Source: Marinobacter adhaerens HP15 (GTDB lineage: Bacteria; Pseudomonadota; Gammaproteobacteria; Pseudomonadales; Oleiphilaceae). From it: a stretch of DNA of 64,000 bases. Each line of letters opens with the position of its first letter. Within the stretch, counting starts at the first letter, position 1. The notes under the pieces were generated by a model. The model searched no databases and was not told the origin of the DNA. It saw only the letters and a list, made by a program, of their open reading frames with translations. Positions 17,009-29,738 of this stretch are shown one piece after another. The stretch covers positions 3,162,001 through 3,226,000 of the forward strand of contig NC_017506.1 of assembly GCF_000166295.1 (NCBI RefSeq). Reading direction: 5' to 3'. The translations under genes were made by a program, and so were the position numbers.

Positions 17009-17011
17009 CCC
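16985..17011. repeat. REP-like palindrome overlapping the astE stop
   Basis: GGGTCAGATGAAA and TTTCATCTGACCC are perfect 13-nt complements separated by one G. The palindrome contains the last astE codons and its TGA. GGGTCAGA-type palindromes are widespread intergenic repeats in gammaproteobacteria; here it also may act as the end-of-transcript hairpin between convergent astE and the RND gene. Confidence 0.75.
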
Positions 17012-17024
17012 TCGTTCCGGCTGA

Positions 17025-20000
17025 TCAGGCCGGGGCGTTTTCGGGTTCCGGCACGCTGACTTTGATCAACTGGGTGCAGACAGCCGGGATGACCAGCAGC
17101 GTCAGCACCGTTGAGGCCAGCAGGCCGGAGATGATGGCCCAGGCCATGGGTGGCCAGAGCGTGGAGCTTGAGAACGCCAATGGCAGCAGGCCGGCCACGG
17201 TGGTTGCTGTGGTCAGCAGGATCGGGCGGGTGCGCTGCTCTACCGCGTTGCGCATGGCGTCGCGGATGTCTCTTCCTTTCTCCAGTTCCCGATCCATCAC
17301 GTCCAGCAGAACGATGGCGTTGTTCACCACGATTCCCACCAGGGCGATCACGCCGAGCAAAGACTGGAAACCGAAGGGTGAGCCAGAAAGCACCAATCCG
17401 GGGAAAATACCGACGGTAGCCAGCGGCACCGTCAGGAGGATAATGCCGACCCGGCGGAAGGAGTTGAACTGCAGCAGCAGGAAGAACAGCAGCAACAGCA
17501 TCCCGATGGGGGCTGCGGTGAGCAATGCGGTGTTGGCTTCACCGGAACCCTCGGCATCACCGCCCATGGCCATGCGGGTACCCGGTGGTAACGGGTTTTT
17601 CTCAAGCCCTGCGTAAAGGCCGTCCAGAGCCTGGCTGAAGCTGTAACCGGTTTCGAGGTTAGCCGTGACAGTATTCATTCTTACGCCATCACGCAGGTAT
17701 CGAGCCGCCGGTTCCCAGGTGGTATCCACTGTTGCCACTGCTGAGAGCGGTACGGCGTCGCCCCGATCGTTGTAGATGTTCACTGATAGCAACCGTGACA
17801 GCGACAGGGCCGTGCCCTCGCGGGAACGCAGCACCAGGGGGATGGGATCCTCTTCCTGGCGATAGCGCTCAGCCACCACACCAAAGCTCTGGCCATAGAG
17901 GCTTTGGGCCACATCGGCCCGGGTCAGGCCGTAGCGGGCCGCCGTGGCATCGTCGACGTTGATGGCAATACTGGGAACGCCAATATCCAGGTCATGGCGA
18001 ACATCAACCGTGCCCTCAACGCCTCTCAGAATGCTGAAGATCCGCTCCACCGCTTCGATCCGGGCACCATCATTGACATGGTAGACACGGATTTCCACCG
18101 GTGCAGCCCTGGGCGGTCCCTGCCCGAGAATACCCACGGTCACATCCAGTTCCGGCATCTGCTCTTTCACGTGCGCGCGAATCCAGCGGATCATGCCGGT
18201 AGTGTCTTCCAGTGTGGGTGTGGTAACCACCAGCCGTGCCCGGTTCGGTGCCTGGGGGGCGCGCTGCAGGTTGTAATAAAATGAAGGTCCGGTGAAGCCT
18301 ACGAACCGGTGGACCTTCAGGGCATCCGGCTGCGAACGGATAATTCGTTCCAGACTTTCCGTGGCCTCTGCCGTGCGGGCCTGGTCGGTGCCCTCGGGCA
18401 TGTAGACTTCGACAATCACCCTCGGGCGATCGGCATTCGGAAAGAACTGCTGGGCCATAAAGGGGGTCATCGCAAGACTGATGCCCACAAGTATGGCGCC
18501 GGCGGTAATCAGCCGTCCGGGGTAACGGGATACCAGGCCACCCAGAAAACGGGCTACTCCGATCAATCGGTCCTGGCCCGCCTTGCGGCGGGGCTTCAGG
18601 AATCTGGCCGCCAGCAAGGGAACGGCGGAGATAGCCAACAGATAGCTGACGGACAGTGTCAGCATGATCATAACCGGCACGCCACGGGTGAAATCCGCAG
18701 CACCGCCCTTGGCCAGAAGCAGGGGTGCGAAGGCCGCCAGTGTCGTTCCCGTTGAGGCACCCAGCGGGCCGGCCAGCTCGCTGACGGCCTGGCGCAGGGC
18801 ATCCAGCCGCCGCATGCCCTCATCCAGGTGCCCCTGGATGTTTTCGACGATCACGATGGCGTTGTCGATCAGGATGCCCAATGAGATCACCATGCCAATG
18901 ACGGCGATCTGATGCAGCACGCCCCCACCGAGGTCATAGAGCCCGACACTGATCAGGGCAACCATGGGCAGAATGGACGCGACCAGCAGCCCCATACGAA
19001 TGCCCATGCCGGTAAAGACCACCGCCACGATGATCAGCACTGAAAGCACCAGGCTCCAGGCCAGGTTATCGAGCCGTTCCTGCACCTTGTCCGGCTGGAA
19101 GAACATCTCCCGGATCTCGTAGGGTTCAAAGTCTCCGCGAATCTGCTCCATGCGTTCGCGCACCCGCTGACCAAAGCGGATCGCATCGGTGGTGCCCTCT
19201 TCCATAATGATGGAGACCAGCACCACCCGTTCGCCGTCGTACCAGGTTTCCGGCTGTCTGGGTTCTACTGGTCCACGCCAGACATCCGCTGCCGCGGCCA
19301 GGGGCACCTGTGAGCCATCCGGAAGTTCAATGGGCGTGGCGCGGATGGCGTCAATATCGGCAAACTCGCTGTTGGGAAGGACCGACAGGCGGCGGCCATT
19401 GACCACCACGAAGCCGCCGGGAATGGTCTGGTTTCGCCGCGCCAGCGTGTCCAGCACCCGCGCCGGTGAGATACCAAGCCGGAAGAGCGCGGCATCGTCC
19501 AGTGCCAGGGTAATCTGCTCGTCTGCATCACCTTCCAGCTCAATCCGGGAAACCCCCGGCAAATCCGAGAGGTTCTGCTTCAACCGTTCAGCAACGTCGG
19601 ATAGTTCCGTTACCGAGGGCGAGCCACCTACGGCCATGACGATGGCAGGAATATCGATTAGACGGTCATCAAGTACCATCCGGCCCACATCGTCCGGGAA
19701 GTCCTGCTTCGCGCGCTCCATGGCCTGGCGCACTCGGTCCCAGGCGGGGTCGGTGTCGTAGATGTCGTCATTCAGGCGCAGGCGCACGATGGCAACGCCG
19801 GTACGGGCGGTGGACTGGGTATAATCCACCCCCTCCACCTGCCGAAGTTCATCCACCAGGGGCCTGAGTACGAGCCGTTCAACGGCCTCGGCGCTGGCAC
19901 CCGGATAGTTGATGCTGATCAGGCCGGCCCGGTAGGGAAACGACGGGTCTTCCTGGCGTGGCATGGTGCTGTAAGCCGCGATACCCAACAGGCAGAGCAT

Positions 20001-20051
20001 GGTCACCACCATGCCCAGCAGGCGCTGGCAGTTCAGAAGCCGGCGGGTCAT
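17025..20051 (-). CDS. RND-family efflux transporter
   Basis: Inner-membrane proton-driven transporter of 1008 residues, AcrB/HAE1-related. It shows one N-terminal membrane segment followed by a large periplasmic loop, a membrane bundle near residues 330-500 with 'GILIDNAIVIVENIQGHLDEG', a second periplasmic loop and a C-terminal bundle with 'GIVVNNAIVLLDVMDRE'. These two motifs mark the internal duplication. The preceding adaptor gene overlaps by 1 nt. No outer-membrane channel gene is linked, so a shared TolC-like protein is expected. Substrates are unknown; the divergent TetR suggests induction by a toxic compound. Confidence 0.92.
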   Translation of the reverse strand: MTRRLLNCQRLLGMVVTMLCLLGIAAYSTMPRQEDPSFPYRAGLISINYPGASAEAVERLVLRPLVDELRQVEGVDYTQSTARTGVAIVRLRLNDDIYDTDPAWDRVRQAMERAKQDFPDDVGRMVLDDRLIDIPAIVMAVGGSPSVTELSDVAERLKQNLSDLPGVSRIELEGDADEQITLALDDAALFRLGISPARVLDTLARRNQTIPGGFVVVNGRRLSVLPNSEFADIDAIRATPIELPDGSQVPLAAAADVWRGPVEPRQPETWYDGERVVLVSIIMEEGTTDAIRFGQRVRERMEQIRGDFEPYEIREMFFQPDKVQERLDNLAWSLVLSVLIIVAVVFTGMGIRMGLLVASILPMVALISVGLYDLGGGVLHQIAVIGMVISLGILIDNAIVIVENIQGHLDEGMRRLDALRQAVSELAGPLGASTGTTLAAFAPLLLAKGGAADFTRGVPVMIMLTLSVSYLLAISAVPLLAARFLKPRRKAGQDRLIGVARFLGGLVSRYPGRLITAGAILVGISLAMTPFMAQQFFPNADRPRVIVEVYMPEGTDQARTAEATESLERIIRSQPDALKVHRFVGFTGPSFYYNLQRAPQAPNRARLVVTTPTLEDTTGMIRWIRAHVKEQMPELDVTVGILGQGPPRAAPVEIRVYHVNDGARIEAVERIFSILRGVEGTVDVRHDLDIGVPSIAINVDDATAARYGLTRADVAQSLYGQSFGVVAERYRQEEDPIPLVLRSREGTALSLSRLLSVNIYNDRGDAVPLSAVATVDTTWEPAARYLRDGVRMNTVTANLETGYSFSQALDGLYAGLEKNPLPPGTRMAMGGDAEGSGEANTALLTAAPIGMLLLLFFLLLQFNSFRRVGIILLTVPLATVGIFPGLVLSGSPFGFQSLLGVIALVGIVVNNAIVLLDVMDRELEKGRDIRDAMRNAVEQRTRPILLTTATTVAGLLPLAFSSSTLWPPMAWAIISGLLASTVLTLLVIPAVCTQLIKVSVPEPENAPA

Positions 20052-21130
20052 CAGCGCACCTCCACGGCATCACCGTCCGCCAGACGCGTCATGCCGGCAT
20101 AAACCACCAGGTCACCCGGGGACAGATCGCCGGAGGTAACCACCACCCGCTCGCCCACGACCCGGTCGACTTCCACCGCAACACGGGAGGCCACATTATC
20201 CCGGACCCGGAACACACTGACGCCCTCGGCATTGCGGATCACCGACAGCAGGGGCACTGTGATGGCAGATTCCCGAACAGGCGTGATGCCCACTTCTACC
20301 GGCTGGCCGGGCTCCAGGGTGTTTACCGGCAGGCTCACCAGAACCGGATGCAGCTCGCCGCGAATGGCGCTGGCCTGGGCAATCTCGACCACCGAACCGG
20401 ACTGTGGCGGGCGGCTGCGGTCCTGGACGGACCAGACAGGCAAGGTTTGCTCCAGCTCAACATGATCCAGCAGATACGCCGGTACCCGCACCTCTACCTC
20501 ACGGCCCTCGGGCGAGGAAAGCCGCATCACCGGCTGTCCGGCCGCCACGAATTCGTCCCGCTCCACCAGCAGGGCTTCAACCCGTCCGGAAAAGGGCGCC
20601 CGAAGTGTACTCTCCTCGAGCAGCTGGGTTGCCTCCGCCAGGGAGGCCCGCGCCGTTGCGACGCTCGCCTCCAGGGAGTCCCGCCGAGCTGCGAGCTGCT
20701 CCAGCGTCTGTTCGGATACCACACCGCGCTCGTGCAATCGGCTGGAGCGCTCCCACTCCCGCTGAGCCTGCTGATACTGGGTTCTCAACTCTTCCAGGCG
20801 GGCCCTGGCAGAATCCCGGGCCGGCTCCAGGCCAGGATTGTAGACACGGGCAAGCAGATCACCGGCCTGCACCTTCTGCCCGAGCTCCACCGCCTGCTCC
20901 TTGAGGGTGCCACTGACCTGGAAGGTCAGTGTCGCTCGCTGGGTAGCACGAACAATTCCGGAAAACCGCAGCGGCATATCCTGGCTCTCGCCGCCGGAAA
21001 CTTCAGACACACGCACTGAAACCTTCTGCTGCCCGGGCTCCGGGGCTACGTCACTGGCTTTACAGCCCGACAGAAACAGTGAAAAAACCGCAAGAGAAAC
21101 GATGGCAACGGGGATTCGAAGTGGTGTCAT
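20051..21130 (-). CDS. RND efflux periplasmic adaptor lipoprotein
   Basis: Membrane-fusion protein of 359 residues. A lipobox L-S-G-C at the end of the N-terminal hydrophobic stretch predicts lipid anchoring. Residues 60-85 ('LKEQAVELGQKVQAGDLLARV') form the first lipoyl half, a coiled-coil hairpin of alternating Gln/Glu/Arg follows (about 90-160), then 'LRAPFSGRVEALLVERDEFV' gives the second lipoyl half. The ATG at 21130 has AAGGAAGAG upstream; an ATG at 21145 in frame is possible. It links the RND pump to the outer membrane channel. Confidence 0.9.
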   Translation of the reverse strand: MTPLRIPVAIVSLAVFSLFLSGCKASDVAPEPGQQKVSVRVSEVSGGESQDMPLRFSGIVRATQRATLTFQVSGTLKEQAVELGQKVQAGDLLARVYNPGLEPARDSARARLEELRTQYQQAQREWERSSRLHERGVVSEQTLEQLAARRDSLEASVATARASLAEATQLLEESTLRAPFSGRVEALLVERDEFVAAGQPVMRLSSPEGREVEVRVPAYLLDHVELEQTLPVWSVQDRSRPPQSGSVVEIAQASAIRGELHPVLVSLPVNTLEPGQPVEVGITPVRESAITVPLLSVIRNAEGVSVFRVRDNVASRVAVEVDRVVGERVVVTSGDLSPGDLVVYAGMTRLADGDAVEVR

Positions 21131-21201
21131 GACTCTTCCTTTCATCCTTGCTTGTGTAGTTGGCGGGGTCCTGTCCCTGGAGAAACCCGATGATTGATTT
21201 A

Positions 21202-21232
21202 GACATCATGTCATTCTTTGACATTTTGTCAA
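21202..21232. promoter_or_regulatory. Probable TetR operator in the efflux divergent region
   Basis: GACATCATGTC (21202-21212) is a perfect palindrome and TTGACATTTTGTCAA (21218-21232) has perfect 5-nt arms. Both contain GACAT/TGTC, so they look like two binding sites for the TetR protein encoded 65 nt downstream, placed between it and the adaptor gene. Confidence 0.6.
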
Positions 21233-21296
21233 TAATCGGGTTTGATTCGATTTCAGGTATCCTATGCGTGCTTTTGCCAACTAACCGGATGATTGA

Positions 21297-21932
21297 ATGA
21301 GCGAACCGCTGAAAACCCGTCGCGAGCGTGAGAAACAGGCCCGTTACGACACCATCCTGGACGCCGCCGAACTGGTGTTCTCGGAAAAGGGCTACGAACG
21401 CACGTCCATGGACGACATCGCCCGTACCGCCAGCCTCAGCCGGGCCTTGCTGTACGTGTACTTCAAGGACAAGGCTGCGATACAGAGGGGCATTATGCTC
21501 AGGGCGGGCCATAGCCTGTTCCGTCGATTTGAAGAGGCAAGACAGACCGCGGATAACGGGCTGGGCCAGATCCGGGCGATGGGAGAATCCTATTATCGCT
21601 TTTATCTGGAGGAACCGGATTACTTCTCGGCTTTGACCAAGGCGTCCACGGCCATGGCGGAGGCAGACGAAAGCCAGGCAGAGGAAATGTTGTGCTCCAA
21701 ATCAGACCTGATGGAGCTGATGGTGGGGGCCATCGAACTGGGGCTACGAGACGGCACCATGAACCGCGACCGGATCAACGACCCCGTACAGACTGCACTG
21801 TACCTGCGCGGGGCCCTGCACGGGGTGATCTTGCTATGCCAGTCGGAAATGGGCGAGGGTAACCCGGCGTTTCCGGCCGAGCAGCTGATCCGGCACACCA
21901 TGGATATGCTGACGTCGTCGATTTCTGCCTGA
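21297..21932 (+). CDS. TetR-family regulator of the efflux operon
   Basis: The 211-residue protein has the TetR N-terminal DNA-binding domain: 'ILDAAELVFSEKGYERTSMD' followed by 'IARTASLSRALLYVYFKDK', the helix-turn-helix of the family. The C-terminal domain is helical and variable, as expected for ligand binding. It is divergent from the adaptor-RND pair and most likely represses it. Two palindromic sites lie between them. The stop is close to the convergent astB end. Confidence 0.88.
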   Translation: MSEPLKTRREREKQARYDTILDAAELVFSEKGYERTSMDDIARTASLSRALLYVYFKDKAAIQRGIMLRAGHSLFRRFEEARQTADNGLGQIRAMGESYYRFYLEEPDYFSALTKASTAMAEADESQAEEMLCSKSDLMELMVGAIELGLRDGTMNRDRINDPVQTALYLRGALHGVILLCQSEMGEGNPAFPAEQLIRHTMDMLTSSISA

Positions 21933-21954
21933 CAACTCGCAGCCCGGCAGGCTG

Positions 21955-23295
21955 CTAGAGCTGGAAATCGTAGATGGAGCCTAAGCCCATGATCCCGGTG
22001 AGTTCGTCCAGGGCTTTGCGAACCTCTTCGAGCAACATCGGATCGCCAAGCTCGTTCTGGCTGAGTTCATCCCGGTAATGGGCTTCCACCCAGGTGGTCA
22101 GGCGCTCATAGAGTTCATCGGTGAGCAACACACCCCGGTTGATGGCTTTCAGCTCATCGTCGTTGAGCACCACCCTCAACCGCAGACAGGCCGGGCCACC
22201 GCCATTGCGCATGGACTGCTTGACGTCGAACACTTCCACCGCGGTGATCGGCCCGCCAGACTTCACCAGGCCATCCAGATAACGGCTGACCGAAGCCACT
22301 TCACGGCACTCGCCGGGCACCGCCAGCAGCATGCCGTCGGGTGTGTTCAGCAACTGACTGTTGAACAGGTAGGAGGCCACCGCATCTTCCAGTGGCACAT
22401 CGGCACTGCTGACCCGAACCGCTTCCAGCTCGGCACCGGTGAGCCGCTCCCTGATGTCCGCCAGCACCTGCGCTTCGTTGAGAAACGCCATTTCATGGTA
22501 GAAAAGCGTATTACCGTTGCCCACCGCTATCACGTCGTTGTGGAAAACGCCGCCATCAATGGCGTCCGGATTCTGTTGGGCAAACACTGCATTCTGGTCT
22601 CTGAGACCATGCAGCCGTGCCACCGCCTGGGATGCCTCAAGCGTTTGCCGTGCCGGGTATTTCTTCGGAGCCGGAGCCTGCTCATTGAACGCCATCTGGC
22701 CATACACAAACAGTTCCACGCCGGGCTCACCATAACCGGCACACAACCGGGTGTGGTTGGCCGCGCCCTCATCGCCAAAGTGGCTCACTGATGGCAGCGC
22801 CGGATGGTGCGCAAAGTAGCTCTCGTCGGCAAAAATGGATTTCAGTGCCCGTCCGGTCACCGCATGCTCGATGGAACGGTGGAACTTGGCGCTCAGGTTG
22901 GCCGGGGTGAAGTGCACGCGATGGTCAGAGGTATCGGCACTTGGCGATACCGTGGCCGCATTTGCCGTCCACATCGGCGACGCAGAAGAGACTGCCGCCA
23001 GGATCGACGGACTGGATTTGGCCGCCTGCTCAAGAACGCGAGCATCCGGGCCTTCGAACCCCAGGGCCCGAAGTGTCGGAATATGCGGCCGCTCATGAGG
23101 AGGCAGAACGCCCTGCACATAGCCCCGGTCCGCAAGGCGCTTCATCTTCGCCAGGCCCTGCAGTGCCGCCTCTTTCGGATTCGAGACGGAACTGACATTG
23201 GATTTGGAGGCTACATTACCCCAGGACAGTCCCGCGTAGTTGTGGGTGGGACCGACCAGACCATCGAAGTTTGCTTCAACCGCGTGTTTCACCAT
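21955..23295 (-). CDS. astB: N-succinylarginine dihydrolase AstB
   Basis: The 446-residue enzyme of the amidinotransferase fold converts N2-succinylarginine to succinylornithine, CO2 and two ammonia. The start '[20 protein letters not shown]' is nearly invariant in AstB, and the catalytic Cys lies in '[10 protein letters not shown]' near residue 368. Catalytic His residues are present in 'HNDVIAVGN' and upstream. Length matches E. coli AstB (447). It is the last gene of the aruC-aruF-aruG-astD-astB operon and lies 14 nt after astD. Confidence 0.95.
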   Translation of the reverse strand: MVKHAVEANFDGLVGPTHNYAGLSWGNVASKSNVSSVSNPKEAALQGLAKMKRLADRGYVQGVLPPHERPHIPTLRALGFEGPDARVLEQAAKSSPSILAAVSSASPMWTANAATVSPSADTSDHRVHFTPANLSAKFHRSIEHAVTGRALKSIFADESYFAHHPALPSVSHFGDEGAANHTRLCAGYGEPGVELFVYGQMAFNEQAPAPKKYPARQTLEASQAVARLHGLRDQNAVFAQQNPDAIDGGVFHNDVIAVGNGNTLFYHEMAFLNEAQVLADIRERLTGAELEAVRVSSADVPLEDAVASYLFNSQLLNTPDGMLLAVPGECREVASVSRYLDGLVKSGGPITAVEVFDVKQSMRNGGGPACLRLRVVLNDDELKAINRGVLLTDELYERLTTWVEAHYRDELSQNELGDPMLLEEVRKALDELTGIMGLGSIYDFQL

Positions 23296-23309
23296 GGCAC
23301 TGGGTTCCG

Positions 23310-25873
<2,564 letters not shown>

Positions 25874-25934
25874 GGTGTCGCCTCCGTGATCCCGGCGGGT
25901 TGATACTTAACTGCGTCCTCGGTTCCCGAATAGG

Positions 25935-26954
25935 TCATAGCGGCGCGATCCTTACCCGGTCACCCGCGGTCCGGTTCAGCGTATTCCAGGTCGAGACCGG
26001 CACCTTTAGTTTGTCGTCCAGTGATTCGGCGACCGGTGTCAGGGTGCAGCGAAACTGTTCACCCTCGCCAGCGGCAATCAGGCAGGTTTCGCCGGTGTCC
26101 TCGTTGGTCCCATGAAGTTCCTTAGGGTGACTGGTCACGAGGGTTTTCAGGCTGTCGGTACGAGCTTCAAGAACCGGACCGGCATCAAAAATGTCCAGAT
26201 AGTTTCCGGGCTGGAACCCTTCCCGCTGGAGCAACTCAAAGTTGGGTACGGTAATCTGGTGCGGCTGCCCCATCGCCTTCTGAGCCGCTTCACTCAGCAG
26301 CGTCACATAAATGGGATTGGGCGGCATGAGCTCGGCAATGAAGGTTTTGCTGAGCTGCCCGGAGTACTGGTCCGCCGTTTCAAAATCCATATCAAAGAAA
26401 TGCCGGCCAAGGCTGTCCCAAAAGGGCACGCTCCCGTCTTCGAGCTGAACGCCCTGAATTTCGACGGCCATACGCTGGGTAAACCATTCACGGTGATCAG
26501 CAATAAACAGAATCCGGGCCCGCGACAGCAACTCGAACGCATCCGTGCCCTGCAGCTCCGGGCGGATCGAGAAAGAGCACAGCAGCGATACATCGGTCAG
26601 CGAGTGGGAGGGGTACAACACCTCCACACGGCGGGACACTCCCAGTTCATGGGAGGCATGGATCAGGGCATCCCGCCGGTAACTGTAAAAAGGCTGGCCA
26701 TTGCCGGCATGGGCATCGATACCGGCCGTGCCGGCGATGTCTCCGGTTTCAGTATCCTCAAGCACGAACAGGAACCTGGGAGGGTCATCCTCTGCGCTGA
26801 TCCGGCCGGCAAACGACGCCAGGGACTGCTCGATCTTGTAGGCCAGGGCGTCGCCCTGTTTGGGCAGGGTGGAAGAAAGACGGGCACACTGGGTGCCCGC
26901 GATGGCGAGAATCTGGTCCAGATCATCCGGCTCAGCCGGACGTACCAGCCACAT
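25935..26954 (-). CDS. aruF: Arginine/ornithine succinyltransferase subunit AruF
   Basis: AstA-family protein of 339 residues, homologous to the next gene but more divergent: 'MWLVRPAEPDDLDQILAIA' replaces the AruG start, and 'SRRVEVLYPSHSLTDVSLLC' aligns with the AruG core. This is the alpha subunit pattern known from Pseudomonas AruF. An AAGGAG site precedes the ATG and the gap to aruC is 9 nt. The pair of paralogous subunits, rather than a single AstA, places the organism with Pseudomonas-like gammaproteobacteria. Confidence 0.9.
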   Translation of the reverse strand: MWLVRPAEPDDLDQILAIAGTQCARLSSTLPKQGDALAYKIEQSLASFAGRISAEDDPPRFLFVLEDTETGDIAGTAGIDAHAGNGQPFYSYRRDALIHASHELGVSRRVEVLYPSHSLTDVSLLCSFSIRPELQGTDAFELLSRARILFIADHREWFTQRMAVEIQGVQLEDGSVPFWDSLGRHFFDMDFETADQYSGQLSKTFIAELMPPNPIYVTLLSEAAQKAMGQPHQITVPNFELLQREGFQPGNYLDIFDAGPVLEARTDSLKTLVTSHPKELHGTNEDTGETCLIAAGEGEQFRCTLTPVAESLDDKLKVPVSTWNTLNRTAGDRVRIAPL

Positions 26955-26963
26955 AAGATCTCC

Positions 26964-28178
26964 TTAGGCCGTCAGTTTTTTCACTGCCGCTTCGAAACGC
27001 TCGAGGGCTAATTCAATGTCCGGTTCCGGGATAATCAGGGATGGCGCCAGACGAATCACGTTTGCACCGGCCACCAGAACCATCACGCCCTCTTCCAGCC
27101 CGGCGTTCAGGAAGTCCTTGGCCTTGCCCTGCCATTTCTCGGTAAGCACGCAACCGAGCAGGAGGCCGGCACCGCGCACTTCGGTGAACACGCCGTAGCG
27201 TTCGCCAATATCCATCATGCCCTTGCGGAGCTTGTCGGAACGGGCTTTCACGCCCTTGAGAATCTCCGGCTGACTGACGGTATCCACTACCCTCTGCGCC
27301 ACGGCGCAGGCCAGTGCGTTACCGCCGTAGGTACTGCCGTGAGTACCCACGCCCAGGCTGGCTGCAACCTTGGCCGTGGTCAGCATGGCTGCGACCGGAA
27401 AACCGCCGCCAAGCCCCTTGGCACTGGAGAGAATATCCGGCACCACGCCATACATCTGATAGGCGTAGAAGTGGCCGCTTCGACCAACGCCGGACTGAAC
27501 CTCATCAAACACCAGCAGTGCGTCATTTTCGTCGCACAGATCTCGCAGCCCCTGGAGGAATGCCTGGTCGCCGGGCATAACACCGCCCTCGCCCTGAATG
27601 GGCTCGACCACGATGGCACAGGTTTTCTCCTTCGAGATCAGTTTCTTCACGGATTCCAGGTCGTTGAACTCGGCATGGTGAATGCCGCCGGGTGCCGGCT
27701 CGAATCCTTCCAGGTACTTGGGTTGGCCACCGACGCTCACGGTAAACAGGGTGCGCCCGTGAAAGGAATTCTTGAACGAAATGATCTCGTTCTTCTCTTT
27801 ACCGTGATGCTCCCAGGCGTACCGACGGGCCAGCTTGAACGCCGCTTCGTTGGCCTCGGCTCCAGAGTTGGCGAAAAACACGCGCTCGGCAAAGGTGAGG
27901 TCACACAGGGTTTTCGCCAGACGCAGGGCTGGTTCGTTGGTCATCACGTTGGAAAGATGCCAGATTTTCTCAGCCTGATCGTGCAACGCGCCCACCAGCC
28001 CCGGATGGGAATGGCCCAGGCAGGTCACTGCGATGCCGCCCTGGAGATCAATAAACTCGCGGCCTTCCTGATCCCAGATCCGGGAGCCCTCTCCTCGCAC
28101 CGGAATGATGGAACCGGGAGCGTAGTTGGGCACCATGACTTCATCGAACAGTTCGCGGCTGACGGGTTCTTTATTCAT
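26964..28178 (-). CDS. aruC: Succinylornithine/acetylornithine aminotransferase AruC
   Basis: Class III PLP-dependent aminotransferase of 404 residues. '[19 protein letters not shown]' holds the PLP-contacting Asp, and '[16 protein letters not shown]' holds the Schiff-base Lys near residue 253. It is first in the aru/ast operon and therefore most likely works on succinylornithine, producing the semialdehyde used by AstD; family members also act on acetylornithine in arginine biosynthesis (ArgD), and dual use is possible. GAGAGAG precedes the ATG. The promoter of the operon should lie in the 100 nt upstream. Confidence 0.92.
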   Translation of the reverse strand: MNKEPVSRELFDEVMVPNYAPGSIIPVRGEGSRIWDQEGREFIDLQGGIAVTCLGHSHPGLVGALHDQAEKIWHLSNVMTNEPALRLAKTLCDLTFAERVFFANSGAEANEAAFKLARRYAWEHHGKEKNEIISFKNSFHGRTLFTVSVGGQPKYLEGFEPAPGGIHHAEFNDLESVKKLISKEKTCAIVVEPIQGEGGVMPGDQAFLQGLRDLCDENDALLVFDEVQSGVGRSGHFYAYQMYGVVPDILSSAKGLGGGFPVAAMLTTAKVAASLGVGTHGSTYGGNALACAVAQRVVDTVSQPEILKGVKARSDKLRKGMMDIGERYGVFTEVRGAGLLLGCVLTEKWQGKAKDFLNAGLEEGVMVLVAGANVIRLAPSLIIPEPDIELALERFEAAVKKLTA

Positions 28179-28277
28179 AAATCTCTCTCGGGAAAGCGGC
28201 TAAGCAATTAAAAATAGTAGAGTGGCCGCACCAAACAAGTAAGTAGGTGTGCGGACTCCTGCACCATAATACGCCAC

Positions 28278-29738
28278 TCACGGCATAAGAACATCCGGTT
28301 CCCCGATGGCAGGCAATTCGATCACCCGCTGCTGTTCGTGCCCGCCCTTTTTTCTGTCCATGAGGGCGCCGATCAGAAGTTTGTAGGAATCCAGGTCAAA
28401 GGTGACTGCCTGGCCACTGAGTGAGAGATCCGCCAGCGCCTCCTCTTCATGCAGGGTGGCGACATGCATCCAGTTATAAACCACCAGGATGTCCGTGCGC
28501 CCGGACCGCTCATCCCGCTCAACGATCCCGACCGGCCCTTTCCAGGGCCAGGTTTTCAGTCGCAGGCCGTGGAAGGCAATCTGCACCCTGAGGTTATAGC
28601 GCTCGACATTCTCGAGTTCCTCACAGGCACCCTTGCAGCGCCCCAGCGCGCGCTGGAAACAAGGACCCTCGTGCTCGGGCTCCAGGCCGAGCAGCCGGTT
28701 GCACAGTTCATTCTTGGCCGCGATGCCGCTCAATGCCCGCTCGGCATCCCGTTTGCTGCGGAACAACCCGAAATAATCCCCCAACCGGTGGGGCTCGATT
28801 TCACGAACCAGGCGCGCCTGGAGATACCCCGCCTCGTTTCTCGACAGCTCAATGCTCACCAGATTCTTGGCCGCCCGGGAGCGACGGTTGAACAGAGGCT
28901 TCAGGGTTTTGATCTGCTTGAGCTCCAGCAAGAGCGCGCCAAGCTCGCCGGCAGTTTCCGTCCACTCAACACGGCGCAGACTCTCGGACATCCTTACACC
29001 ACGGGCAGAGTTATGATCGCCGGAAAAGTGCGAGGCCACCCGCTGGGCAATATTGGTGCTCTTGCCCACATATAAAAGCACATCGTTTTCGCCGTAAAAC
29101 CGATATACCCCAGGGCCCCGGGGCAGGTCCTGAAGCGTATCCGACGGAAGATGAGATGGAATACTAGGCCGTTGCAGCAGCTCTCGGAGGGCCTTATCGA
29201 ACTTCCCGTCGCCTTTTTCCGAACGCGCATGCTCAAAGAACGCCAGCATGGCGGACACATCGCCCATGGCCCGGTGGCGCTGAACCCGGGCAAGGCCATG
29301 GCGGGCTATCAGCGCGTCCATGTTATGCCGCCGGAATTCCGGATACAGCCGCCGGGAAAGCTTTACCGTGCACAGCACCTTCGCTGAGAAAAGGCGCCCC
29401 AGTCTGCGGAACTCGGATTTGATAAAGCCGTAATCAAAGCGGGCGTTGTGAGCGACAAACACCTTGCCCTTGAGTTGCGCCTCCAGCTCATCCGCCACCT
29501 CTTCAAACAACGGGGCATCGGCGACCATCTCATTGGAAATGCCGGTAAAGTTCTCGATAAACGGGGATATCCGCGTTTCCGGATTCAGCAGCGTCTGCCA
29601 CTCACCCACCACCTCGCCGGCCCGCCAGAACCGGATACCAATCTCGGTAATCCGGTCCCGGGCTGAATTACCGCCGGTGGTTTCAATATCAAGAAACGCG
29701 AACGTGGCTGACTCAATAACTGTACTTTCGGACGTCAT
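28278..29738 (-). CDS. DnaQ-type exonuclease fused to GIY-YIG nuclease domain
   Basis: Two-domain nuclease of 486 residues. Residues about 12-180 form a DEDDh 3'-5' exonuclease: 'FLDIETTGGNSARDRITEIG' (D, E), 'HNARFDYGFIKSEF' (D) and 'HRAMGDVSAM' (H, D). Residues about 205-290 form a GIY-YIG domain ('GPGVYRFYGENDVLLYVGKS', then 'NIAQRVASHF') as in UvrC and Cho. The C-terminal part has a cysteine-containing segment 'CNRLLGLEPEHEGPCFQRAL' seen in this fused family. The architecture suggests a role in DNA repair or replication quality control but no function is assigned. Monocistronic. Confidence 0.88.
   Translation of the reverse strand: MTSESTVIESATFAFLDIETTGGNSARDRITEIGIRFWRAGEVVGEWQTLLNPETRISPFIENFTGISNEMVADAPLFEEVADELEAQLKGKVFVAHNARFDYGFIKSEFRRLGRLFSAKVLCTVKLSRRLYPEFRRHNMDALIARHGLARVQRHRAMGDVSAMLAFFEHARSEKGDGKFDKALRELLQRPSIPSHLPSDTLQDLPRGPGVYRFYGENDVLLYVGKSTNIAQRVASHFSGDHNSARGVRMSESLRRVEWTETAGELGALLLELKQIKTLKPLFNRRSRAAKNLVSIELSRNEAGYLQARLVREIEPHRLGDYFGLFRSKRDAERALSGIAAKNELCNRLLGLEPEHEGPCFQRALGRCKGACEELENVERYNLRVQIAFHGLRLKTWPWKGPVGIVERDERSGRTDILVVYNWMHVATLHEEEALADLSLSGQAVTFDLDSYKLLIGALMDRKKGGHEQQRVIELPAIGEPDVLMP

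Noticed and set aside
21939..21955. GCAGCC/GGCTGC hairpin between tetR and astB
   Set aside because: No T-run on either side and it touches the astB stop; too weak to call a terminator.
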